This document shows positions 52,800 to 60,727 of a DNA stretch of 64,000 nucleotides, piece after piece. The notes beneath the pieces are model-generated. The model had not been told where the DNA came from, ran no database searches, and saw only the letters and a list, made by a program, of their open reading frames with translations. The stretch lies in contig JBMHDL010000003.1 in assembly GCA_049889415.1 (NCBI GenBank), forward strand, positions 372,001-436,000, in the 5' to 3' direction. The number at the start of each line of letters is the position of its first letter. The first letter of the stretch is position 1. Made by a program: the position numbers and the translations under genes. The stretch comes from JAYQKL01 sp049889415. GTDB lineage: Bacteria; Pseudomonadota; Alphaproteobacteria; RS24.

Positions 52800-54137
52800 A
52801 TGGTTTCTAAAGTTCTCATTGCCAATCGCGGCGAAATCGCACTTCGCGTCATCCGTGCCTGCCAGGAAATGGGCATTCCGACGGTTGCGGTCCACTCTAC
52901 TGCCGACGAAACCGCCATGCATGTCCGCCTTGCGGATGAAAGTGTCTGTCTCGGCCCCGCCCCTGCGGCCCAGAGCTATCTCTGCATTCCCGCCATCATC
53001 GCAGCCTGTGAAATCACAGGCGCGGATGCCGTCCATCCCGGATATGGGTTTTTGTCGGAAAACGCCAAATTTGTCGATGTACTTGATGCCCATAATATCA
53101 CCTTTATCGGGCCGGAAGCCGATCACATCCGCTTAATGGGTGACAAAATTGCGGCAAAAGACAAAGTCCGTGAACTGGGCATTCCGGTTGTTCCCGGCTC
53201 TGACGGTGAGGTGGCGACCGTTGAGGATGCCGTAAAAATTGGCGATGAAATTGGATATCCGGTTCTGGTCAAAGCCTCCTCAGGCGGTGGCGGACGCGGA
53301 ATGAAACTCGCCCATAGCAGCGAGGACATGCACGAAGCCTTCACCACCGCCCGCAGTGAAGCCAAAGCCGCTTTCGGCGATGATGCGGTCTATATCGAAA
53401 AATATCTTGGTCAACCGCGCCATATTGAAATACAGGTGATTGCCGACACGCACGGCAATGTCGCACATCTTGGGGAACGCGACTGTTCCCTGCAGCGCCG
53501 CCACCAAAAGGTTTTTGAAGAGGCCCCCTCAACCGTGCTGGATACCGAGGCGCGTGAGGATATTGGGAGTGTTGTAAGTAACGCGATCAAAGGGTTGGGT
53601 TATCGCGGTGTCGGGACCGTCGAGTTCCTCTATGAAAACGGTGAATTCTACTTCATCGAAATGAACACGCGCCTACAGGTGGAACATCCGGTCACGGAGA
53701 TGATTACCGGGCTTGACCTGGTACAGGAGCAAATCCGTATTGCCGCAGGAGAAAAACTGAGCTTTTCCCAAGCAGATGTTAGTTTTGAAGGTCATGCTGT
53801 TGAATGCCGGATCAATGCTGAACATGCGAAAACATTTGTGCCCTCACCCGGCAAAATCAACCACTATCACCCGCCCGGCGGACTTGGCGTCCGCATGGAC
53901 TCAGCCGTCTATGGGGGCTATTCCATCCCACCGCATTATGACAGCCTGATCGGCAAGCTCATCATCCACGCCGACAGCCGCGAGGAGTGTCTCATGCGAC
54001 TCAAGCGTTCGCTTGGCGAATTCGTCATTGACGGCGTGGAAACAACCATTCCACTTTTCGAGGCTCTGTTGGAGAATGACGACTTCCACAAGGCCGACTA
54101 TGACATTCACTGGCTTGAACAATTCCTGGAAACATAG
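52800..54137 (+). CDS. accC: Biotin carboxylase of acetyl-CoA carboxylase
   Basis: ATP-grasp enzyme that carboxylates biotin on AccB. It begins VSKVLIANRGEIALRVIRAC, has the glycine-rich ATP loop KASSGGGGRGMKL at about 160-172, the metal/biotin region FIEMNTRLQVEHPVTE, and ends at 445 residues, the normal length. The aat gene follows after three bases. Confidence 0.97.
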   Translation: MVSKVLIANRGEIALRVIRACQEMGIPTVAVHSTADETAMHVRLADESVCLGPAPAAQSYLCIPAIIAACEITGADAVHPGYGFLSENAKFVDVLDAHNITFIGPEADHIRLMGDKIAAKDKVRELGIPVVPGSDGEVATVEDAVKIGDEIGYPVLVKASSGGGGRGMKLAHSSEDMHEAFTTARSEAKAAFGDDAVYIEKYLGQPRHIEIQVIADTHGNVAHLGERDCSLQRRHQKVFEEAPSTVLDTEAREDIGSVVSNAIKGLGYRGVGTVEFLYENGEFYFIEMNTRLQVEHPVTEMITGLDLVQEQIRIAAGEKLSFSQADVSFEGHAVECRINAEHAKTFVPSPGKINHYHPPGGLGVRMDSAVYGGYSIPPHYDSLIGKLIIHADSREECLMRLKRSLGEFVIDGVETTIPLFEALLENDDFHKADYDIHWLEQFLET

Positions 54138-54140
54138 GCA

Positions 54141-54806
54141 ATGAGTTCACCCCAACAACATAGACTGACGTCAGACAGCCTTCTGCGCTCCTATATGTTG
54201 GGCCTGTTCCCAATGGCCGACAGTGTTGAGGCCAAGGATTTGTTTTGGGTCGATCCTGATTTGCGGGGGGTCATCCCCTTTGACGCGTTTCATGTATCGC
54301 GGTCGCTGCGCAAAACCATCCGAAAAGGAAGGTTTGAAGTCACCTTTGACGGCGACTTTAAAGGCGTGATGGAAGCCTGCCGGGAAAAGCGTCCGGAACG
54401 CCCCTCAAGCTGGATTAATGACGAAATCATAGAGCTTTATTGCGAACTGCATGAACGTGGCCATGCCCACAGTGTTGAAACCCGTCTGGATGGTAAACTT
54501 GTCGGTGGTCTATATGGCGTGTCCCTGGGCGCGGCGTTTTTCGGGGAAAGCATGTTCAGCCATATGACCGATGCCAGCAAAACGGCACTTGTTTACCTCG
54601 TCGCTCGCCTCAAATCCGGCGGCTATACACTGCTGGACACCCAATTCCAGACTGAGCATCTGAGCAGTTTCGGTGCCGTAGAAGTGCCCCGGGGACGCTA
54701 TCACACATATCTGCAGGAAGCTTTGGAAACCGCGGCGGATTTCTATTCCCTGCCGGTGAACACCTCACCTGAAGCCGTTTTGCAGCTGATCGACCATAAG
54801 TCATAA
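54141..54806 (+). CDS. aat: Leucyl/phenylalanyl-tRNA--protein transferase
   Basis: Adds Leu or Phe to proteins with N-terminal Lys or Arg, marking them for ClpAP by the N-end rule. Family blocks are LLRSYMLGLFPMADS, FWVDPDLRGVIPFDAFHVSR and GVSLGAAFFGESMFSHMTDA. It has 221 residues. It is the last gene of the aroQ-accB-accC-aat operon, a common alphaproteobacterial order. Its 3' end overlaps the opposite DUF2155 gene by 64 bases. Confidence 0.95.
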   Translation: MSSPQQHRLTSDSLLRSYMLGLFPMADSVEAKDLFWVDPDLRGVIPFDAFHVSRSLRKTIRKGRFEVTFDGDFKGVMEACREKRPERPSSWINDEIIELYCELHERGHAHSVETRLDGKLVGGLYGVSLGAAFFGESMFSHMTDASKTALVYLVARLKSGGYTLLDTQFQTEHLSSFGAVEVPRGRYHTYLQEALETAADFYSLPVNTSPEAVLQLIDHKS

Positions 54807-55135
54807 ACCGGATGCTCGAGACCGTTCAGGCCAGGACTTGACGCAAACATCCAACCGGCAAACAGGTTTCGGGGCAGCCCTTCACGGGTTTCATCAACTT
54901 CCAAATAAGCTTTTGTTTCCGGTGGCTCCTCCGGCGGAGTGGAAAAACAGGCTCGTACAGTGATTGTCAGGGGACCAAGCGTCGCCACTGATTTGACCGG
55001 AATTTCCAGCAAAGCCGTCTTTCCGGTCACCTTATCCAACGACTTAAAAACGGCAATTTGGGCAGAGGCGTCCTGCACCGTCAGAAACAAAACCAGGAGA
55101 GGCAGCACATGGGCCGCCCGCCACTTACTCGCCAC
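54743..55135 (-). CDS. DUF2155 secreted protein
   Basis: Small exported protein of about 130 residues: a signal peptide (AAHVLPLLVLFLTVQDASA) and a DUF2155 domain with VFKSLDKVTGKTALLEIPV, TITVRACFSTPPEEPPETKA and LFAGWMFASSPGLNGLEHPVYDLW. Two cysteines may form a disulfide. Its function is unknown. I chose the GTG at 55135, six bases after GGAGG; it overlaps the mlaD end by 11 bases, which makes the two coupled. The last 64 bases lie antisense to aat. Confidence 0.85.
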   Translation of the reverse strand: MASKWRAAHVLPLLVLFLTVQDASAQIAVFKSLDKVTGKTALLEIPVKSVATLGPLTITVRACFSTPPEEPPETKAYLEVDETREGLPRNLFAGWMFASSPGLNGLEHPVYDLWSISCKTASGEVFTGRE

Positions 55136-55580
55136 CACTCTCCTCCGCCGAGAACAGGGCCTGCGAAACCAGACCAATCAGGTCAACAGATCCTTGCGTG
55201 TAAATCAGCTCGTCCCCATGTTCCAAATTGTCGAGTGACCCCCCCGGTGTCAGGGAGATGTAATTGCCACCAAGCAGACCTTCCATAGTGATTTTGGCGC
55301 TTGTATCATCCGGCAGCAGAATATCGTCATTAATCTGCAACTTGACTTCGGCGTAAAAGGTTTCCGTATTCAGCTTTTGCTCTATGACTGTACCCACCTT
55401 GATGCCCGACATCCGGACATCGCTGCCAATGCTTAGACCATCAACACGGTCAAATGAGGCGGACAGGACATAACCCTGGCGGGGTGCCATATTTGTCACC
55501 GAATAGCCGTAAACCACAAATATGGTTGCAAGGGCGAGCACTGCGGTGCCGACAAGGGTTTCAATCAGATTGTTTTTCAT
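55125..55580 (-). CDS. mlaD: MCE-domain lipid transport protein MlaD
   Basis: Periplasmic substrate-binding part of the Mla system, which moves phospholipid between the two membranes. One membrane anchor (about 7-28, LVGTAVLALATIFVVYGYSV) is followed by the MCE domain, with ASFDRVDGLSIGSDVRMSGIKVG and ITMEGLLGGNYISLTPGG. It has 151 residues; the ATG at 55580 follows GAGGGA. The ABC partners MlaE and MlaF are not in the window. In many alphaproteobacteria mlaD stands apart from them, next to the NDUFA12 homologue as here. Confidence 0.9.
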   Translation of the reverse strand: MKNNLIETLVGTAVLALATIFVVYGYSVTNMAPRQGYVLSASFDRVDGLSIGSDVRMSGIKVGTVIEQKLNTETFYAEVKLQINDDILLPDDTSAKITMEGLLGGNYISLTPGGSLDNLEHGDELIYTQGSVDLIGLVSQALFSAEESGGE

Positions 55581-55591
55581 AACCGTCCCTC

Positions 55592-55990
55592 TTATTTGGG
55601 AGACCACGCTTCATATCCCGAACTCTCGGCCTGTTTGGCGTTGCCGTCAAGCAAGGAGCCGTGCGGCTGATGGGCACCGTCAAGACCGGTCTGGTTGATT
55701 TGGTGTTCCGCATACCATTCGCGCTGTTCAGGTGGCTGTTCCGCCGGGGTTTCATCTACAGTATAATGCAGCCAACCATGCCATTCAGCCGGCACGCGGG
55801 TGGCCTCAACATCACCATTATAAACAACCCACCGGCGTACCTTCCCGTTGATCGACTGGCCCTTTTTATCGATGTAATATTTATTGCCCTGAGCATCTTC
55901 CCCGACACAAATGCCGCGCTGCCATGTGAACAGGGCCGTACCGAATGTTTGTGTATGCCACCAGGTGAATATCATTTTCAAAAATTGCAT
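55592..55990 (-). CDS. NDUFA12/B17.2 family complex I accessory protein
   Basis: Homologue of the mitochondrial complex I subunit NDUFA12, a supernumerary subunit that alphaproteobacteria share with mitochondria. Typical features are FTWWHTQTFGTALFTWQRG near the start, VGEDAQGNKYYIDKKG, RRWVVYNGDVEATRVPAEWHGWLHYTVD and the proline-rich end. It has about 132 residues. Two adjacent ATG codons (55993, 55990) follow GGAG; I took the second for spacing. It lies 77 bases downstream of... the aspS stop side on the same strand (aspS ends at 56068) and 11 bases before mlaD. Confidence 0.92.
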   Translation of the reverse strand: MQFLKMIFTWWHTQTFGTALFTWQRGICVGEDAQGNKYYIDKKGQSINGKVRRWVVYNGDVEATRVPAEWHGWLHYTVDETPAEQPPEQREWYAEHQINQTGLDGAHQPHGSLLDGNAKQAESSGYEAWSPK

Positions 55991-56067
55991 CATGCTCTCC
56001 AACATGCCCTCAGGCGAGCCTATCCCATATCACGTCACGGGAAAAGACTTTCCGATTTCTCCGGCCT

Positions 56068-57879
56068 TTATTCTGAGGATTTCTTTTTATCCTCAACGAC
56101 CCGCAGTCCCAATTCGCGCAATTGGGCGTTGGTGGCCGGGGCTGGCGCCTGCATCAACAGGTCTTCCGCCTGCTGGTTCATCGGGAACGCAACCACCTCG
56201 CGCAAATTCTCTTGACCGGCAAGCAACATCACAATGCGGTCAATGCCCGGTGCAATGCCGCCATGCGGCGGCGCACCGAAGCGGAAGGCATTCAACATGC
56301 CGCCAAATTCCTCTTCCACCACTTCCGGACCATAGCCCGCAATCTCAAAAGCTTTCAGCATAATTTCCGGCTTGTGGTTCCGGATAGCGCCCGAGGACAG
56401 TTCAATCCCGTTGCAGACGATATCATATTGATATCCGAGAATATCGAGCGGGTCTTTTTGCTCCAAAGCCTCCATGCCGCCCTGTGGCATCGAAAACGGA
56501 TTATGGGAGAAGTCGATTTTCTTTTCCGTTTCATCATATTCAAACATCGGGAAATCCACAATCCAGCAAAATGCAAATTGGTCTTCATCAATCAGATTGA
56601 GTTCTGTCCCGACCCGTGTGCGGGCGGCACCGGCGAAATCGACAAAATCTTTTGGCTTTCCGGCACAGAAAAATACAGCATCCCCATCCTCAAGCCCGAG
56701 CTGAACGCGGATATGTTCGGTTCGCTCGGACCCGATATTTTTGGCGACCGGGCCGGCCCCTTCGCCGTCACGGAAGAAGATATAGCCAAGCCCGGGCTGC
56801 CCCTCCCCCTGCGCCCAGGAATTCATCCGATCACAGAAAGAACGGCTGCCGCCTGTCTTGGCAGGAATCGCCCAAATTTCAACCTGATCGTCTTTTTCGA
56901 TCATACCGGCAAAAACCTTAAAACCGGAGCCCCTGAAGTGCTCAGTGACAGCTTGCATTTCAATCGGAATGCGCAGATCAGGCTTGTCCGAACCATATTT
57001 CTGCATCGCTTCGGCATAGGGTATCCGCGGAAAAGCCTCCGTAACCCGTTTGCCGCCGCCAAATTCAACAAACACATCGCGCAGCACCGGCTCAACGGCA
57101 TGAAAGACGTCATCTTGTGTAACGAAGCTCATTTCAATATCAAGCTGATAGAACTCCCCGGGTGAGCGGTCGGCGCGGGCATCTTCATCGCGGAAGCATG
57201 GTGCGACCTGAAAATACCGGTCGAAGCCGGCCACCATCAACAGCTGCTTGAACTGTTGCGGCGCCTGCGGCAACGCATAAAACTTGCCGGGTTGCATACG
57301 CGAGGGAACGAGGAAATCCCGGGCACCTTCAGGACTTGATGCCGTCAGGATGGGAGTCTGGAATTCCATGAACCCCTGTTCGGTCATGCGACGACGCAGG
57401 GAGGAGATTATGTTGGAACGCAGCACAATATTGTTATGCAGGGTCTCACGGCGCAAATCGAGAAAGCGGTAACGCAGGCGAATGTCTTCGGGATAATCCG
57501 GTTCCCCGAAAACCGGCAGCGGCAAATCACCAGCCGGCGACAATACCTCGAGGCGGGTCAGGCTGATTTCAATGTCTCCTGTCGGCAGATTTGGGTTTTT
57601 GGCCTCATCCGCACGGGCGATGACTTTGCCCGAAATGCAGATGACGCTCTCAGCCCTTACAGCCTCAGCATCAGCAAAATGCGGACTTTCGGGTTCAATC
57701 ACCAATTGCGTCAGTCCAAAATGATCCCGCAGGTCAATGAACAACAACCCGCCATGGTCACGCTTGCGGTGCACCCAGCCGGAAAGGGTCACGGTCTGTC
57801 CGATATGGCCAGCCCTCAACTCCCCACAATTATGGGTTCGATAGGGGTTTGGCATAGTATTATCTGCTGTTTCCGACAT
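56068..57879 (-). CDS. aspS: Aspartyl-tRNA synthetase
   Basis: Class IIb synthetase of the bacterial type, 603 residues. It has an N-terminal OB anticodon-binding domain (about 10-115, GWVHRKRDHGGLLFIDLRDH), the class II catalytic core with a bacterial insertion (about 300-420), and motif 3 in FGAPPHGGIAPGIDRIVML. The ATG at 57879 follows GAGG at good distance; the frame is open 19 codons more. Many alphaproteobacterial AspRS are non-discriminating and also charge tRNA-Asn, which I cannot decide here. Confidence 0.95.
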   Translation of the reverse strand: MSETADNTMPNPYRTHNCGELRAGHIGQTVTLSGWVHRKRDHGGLLFIDLRDHFGLTQLVIEPESPHFADAEAVRAESVICISGKVIARADEAKNPNLPTGDIEISLTRLEVLSPAGDLPLPVFGEPDYPEDIRLRYRFLDLRRETLHNNIVLRSNIISSLRRRMTEQGFMEFQTPILTASSPEGARDFLVPSRMQPGKFYALPQAPQQFKQLLMVAGFDRYFQVAPCFRDEDARADRSPGEFYQLDIEMSFVTQDDVFHAVEPVLRDVFVEFGGGKRVTEAFPRIPYAEAMQKYGSDKPDLRIPIEMQAVTEHFRGSGFKVFAGMIEKDDQVEIWAIPAKTGGSRSFCDRMNSWAQGEGQPGLGYIFFRDGEGAGPVAKNIGSERTEHIRVQLGLEDGDAVFFCAGKPKDFVDFAGAARTRVGTELNLIDEDQFAFCWIVDFPMFEYDETEKKIDFSHNPFSMPQGGMEALEQKDPLDILGYQYDIVCNGIELSSGAIRNHKPEIMLKAFEIAGYGPEVVEEEFGGMLNAFRFGAPPHGGIAPGIDRIVMLLAGQENLREVVAFPMNQQAEDLLMQAPAPATNAQLRELGLRVVEDKKKSSE

Positions 57880-57929
57880 CGGATCCTCATTCACACGGCC
57901 CGCAGGGGCTTCAGTTAATTTCAGTGCGC

Positions 57930-57958
57930 AAAACACACTCTTATGGGCTTTTTGTCAA
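57930..57958 (-). promoter_or_regulatory. Possible promoter of aspS
   Basis: On the minus strand a perfect TTGACA (57958-57953) is followed after 17 bases by TGTTTT (57935-57930), a poor -10. The leader would be about 45 bases. The -35 is convincing, the -10 is not. Confidence 0.35.
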
Positions 57959-58010
57959 TAGCCGATAGCTACGTCTTCCACAGGCCGGCTGACTGGTTTA
58001 TAAGGGATTC

Positions 58011-59162
58011 ATGCAATTGATAACAGATAATGATTCACTCACTGAAGCCTGCCAGACTTTCACAGAACATCGTTACATCACCGTTGATACGGAGTTTTTA
58101 CGCGAGCGGACATTTTGGCCGAAACTCTGCCTGATACAGGTTGCCTGTCCCGGTCATGAGGCCTTGATTGATCCTTTGGCGGAGGGGCTTGACCTCACAC
58201 CTTTTTATAAACTCCTGAAAAACAGCAAAATCACCAAAGTCATGCACGGGTGCCGCCAGGACATTGAAATTTTCTTCAAGGAGACCGGTCAGATTCCCGC
58301 ACCCCTGATGGACACACAAGTCATGGCCATGGTGTGCGGCTTTGGAGACGCAGCCGGCTACGAAACACTGGTACGGCGCGTGGCGAACGAAAAAATCGAC
58401 AAGGGCTCACGCTTTACCGACTGGGCACAACGCCCCTTAAGCGACAAACAACTGACTTATGCCCTTGCCGATGTCACGCATTTGCGGGTCATTTTTGAAA
58501 AGCTGGAGGCCCAACTTACCGAAAACAAGCGCCTGCATTGGGTCAGAGAAGAGATGAAAACACTGACCGACAAGGACACTTACAGGCAATTGCCGGAAAA
58601 CGCCTGGCGACGCCTGCGGATGAACGACAAACGCCCGCATGTCATTGGTGTGCTGATGCACGCCGCCGCCTGGCGCGAGCAAAAAGCACAAAGTCAAAAC
58701 ATCCCGCGCCAAAGGGTTTTGAAGGATGACACCCTGCGCGAGATTGCCCTGCAGGGGCCACAGAGTCTGGAAGCGCTTGAAAAACTGCGCAGTTTTCCGA
58801 AAGGTCTGTCAAGATCCTCACAGATCAATGGCCTGCTCGACGCTATCAAACGCGGCCGGAAAACAAAAAAGCAAGATCTTCCGGATCTCCCCGAGCAGAT
58901 TGACAATAAGCCGGGTATCGGCCCCCTGGTGGACTTGCTGAAAGTGCTTCTCAAGTATAAATGCGAAAAATATGATGTTGCTCCGAAACTCATCGCGAAT
59001 GTTGCAGATTTGGAGCGCATTGCCAGCGACGACGACCCCCAGGTCAAGGCATTGAAGGGATGGCGCAAAGAGATTTTCGGCAATGACGCCCTGAAACTGA
59101 AAAACGGCAAAATCGGCCTGGCCTGCTCAAACGGTGAAGTCACCGTCATCGACTGCACCTGA
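58011..59162 (+). CDS. rnd: Ribonuclease D
   Basis: 3'-5' exonuclease that trims tRNA precursors. The DEDD exonuclease domain (about 1-170) starts with TVDTEFLRERT (Asp26, Glu28) and includes HGCRQDIEIF and the YALADVTHL motif. An HRDC domain (about 210-290) follows. It has 383 residues. It is divergent from aspS and ends five bases from the convergent ppx. Confidence 0.94.
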   Translation: MQLITDNDSLTEACQTFTEHRYITVDTEFLRERTFWPKLCLIQVACPGHEALIDPLAEGLDLTPFYKLLKNSKITKVMHGCRQDIEIFFKETGQIPAPLMDTQVMAMVCGFGDAAGYETLVRRVANEKIDKGSRFTDWAQRPLSDKQLTYALADVTHLRVIFEKLEAQLTENKRLHWVREEMKTLTDKDTYRQLPENAWRRLRMNDKRPHVIGVLMHAAAWREQKAQSQNIPRQRVLKDDTLREIALQGPQSLEALEKLRSFPKGLSRSSQINGLLDAIKRGRKTKKQDLPDLPEQIDNKPGIGPLVDLLKVLLKYKCEKYDVAPKLIANVADLERIASDDDPQVKALKGWRKEIFGNDALKLKNGKIGLACSNGEVTVIDCT

Positions 59163-59167
59163 CATTT

Positions 59168-60721
59168 TCAGGTGAATTTGACTTCCGGCTTGAGACGCAG
59201 GTGTTCCGCCAATTTCAACAATCGTTTTTCAACCTGCCCGCGTACAAGTTTTTCGTGTTTTTTCGGAACCTCGAGAATGAGCCATTCTTCGCTCTGATGC
59301 AGGCGGGTTTTCATCAACAGGCCGGACATGGATCCGGACAGGCTGTCAGCAAGCCGCAGACACAGCCCCAGCGCACCGGACAGTTTAAGCGCCTTGTCCC
59401 GCATCGGTATGAACCCGCGCGGGGCATGAGTATCGGGGTATTTGGAAGAGCCGTTATGGCGGTACAGCAAGGCATTGGCCATAAAACATCTGCCGGCATG
59501 GGAGATACCGGTGAACGGGGCATGCAGCACCGTTTCAGCGGCCATCAGTCCACGAAAGTCAAGATGCTGACTCCACGCCACATCGCTGATGATACAGACG
59601 GCCTGACGTAGGCGCTCATAGCTTTCCGCTTTTCGCGCCGACATGGACTCACCTGCAAACAAATGCTCGGTCCAGGCAATCAGTTCCTCGCCATATTCGG
59701 GATCTTTATTCATTCGCGCCGCCATCTCACGGCAGGCAAACAAAAGCTGGTCTTGCTGCTGCATGGTTTTGCTCAAGGCGCTGTAAATGATGCCTTCACG
59801 CAGACCCGTTGAGGAGACCAGCGACATGGTACAGCCGCTATGGGCCAAAACGCCCCGCATGATGATGGCGGCATTTGCCAGGTTCATCCGCCGGTTCATA
59901 CTGACTTCACGCAATTTCTTTAATTCGGTTTTTTTCATGACGGCGAACTCATCCAGAAACGCGGCAGTTGCCTTAGTCGGCATTTTATAATGATGCAAAA
60001 CCCGCAATTCACTGTTCCGCCGGTTCATTTCCACTTCCGCCAGCGCCCGCCACGTCCCACCGACCAGATAGAGCGGTTTACCCTTGGCTTTTTTCAGCCA
60101 GCCAATGGATGCCAGTGACTGCTCAACATGATCGAGCAATTTTTTCTTGTTGGACTTGAATTGCGTATCCAGGGTCAAGACGCCAATCGGCAAGGTGGTG
60201 ATTTCCTTGATTTGCCCCTTCACAACCCTGGCAAATTCAAGGCTGCCGCCGCCCAAATCCGCAACCAACCCGTCCACTTTATGAAACCCCATCAAAACAC
60301 CGAGGGCGGCAAAACGGCCTTCCTCAATACCTGACAGAATCGAAACCTTGGTGTCCAGCACCTCCTCTGCCGCCATCACAAAGGCTTTACCATTTTCCGC
60401 CTGGCGCACCGCAGCCGTGGCAACGGCTATCATCTGGGAGACGCCGAGACGCTTAGCAACACCTTTGAAACGGCGGAATGTTTGCATGGCATCGTCCCAA
60501 TAGCGGCCGGAAATATCCCCGGTTTTGACCACACTCTCACCCAGGCGACAAAAGTTCTTTTCATTGAAAATCGGCAACGGGCTCCGCGCCGAGCCACCAT
60601 AAGCGACAAACCGCACGGAGTTCGAGCCAATATCAACAACCGCAAACGGTTTGTCAGGTGACAAGAACCCTTCCTTAACATCGATTTCTGGCAATGGCAG
60701 AGCTGGCTGTTCCATCATCAA
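59168..60721 (-). CDS. ppx: Exopolyphosphatase / guanosine pentaphosphate phosphatase family
   Basis: Removes terminal phosphate from polyphosphate, and in some homologues from pppGpp. The ASKHA-fold ATPase-like loops are visible: AVVDIGSNSVRFVAYGG near 27-43 and VADLGGGSLEFARV near 155, with an HD-like C-terminal region (about 320-517). It has 517 residues. It lies six bases after ppk on the same strand, so synthesis and breakdown of polyphosphate are coexpressed. Confidence 0.92.
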   Translation of the reverse strand: MMMEQPALPLPEIDVKEGFLSPDKPFAVVDIGSNSVRFVAYGGSARSPLPIFNEKNFCRLGESVVKTGDISGRYWDDAMQTFRRFKGVAKRLGVSQMIAVATAAVRQAENGKAFVMAAEEVLDTKVSILSGIEEGRFAALGVLMGFHKVDGLVADLGGGSLEFARVVKGQIKEITTLPIGVLTLDTQFKSNKKKLLDHVEQSLASIGWLKKAKGKPLYLVGGTWRALAEVEMNRRNSELRVLHHYKMPTKATAAFLDEFAVMKKTELKKLREVSMNRRMNLANAAIIMRGVLAHSGCTMSLVSSTGLREGIIYSALSKTMQQQDQLLFACREMAARMNKDPEYGEELIAWTEHLFAGESMSARKAESYERLRQAVCIISDVAWSQHLDFRGLMAAETVLHAPFTGISHAGRCFMANALLYRHNGSSKYPDTHAPRGFIPMRDKALKLSGALGLCLRLADSLSGSMSGLLMKTRLHQSEEWLILEVPKKHEKLVRGQVEKRLLKLAEHLRLKPEVKFT

Positions 60722-60727
60722 AAGACC

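Noticed and set aside
56122..57165. 347-codon open frame on the plus strand
   Set aside because: Antisense to aspS; no domain can be recognised and the ends do not match any operon spacing.
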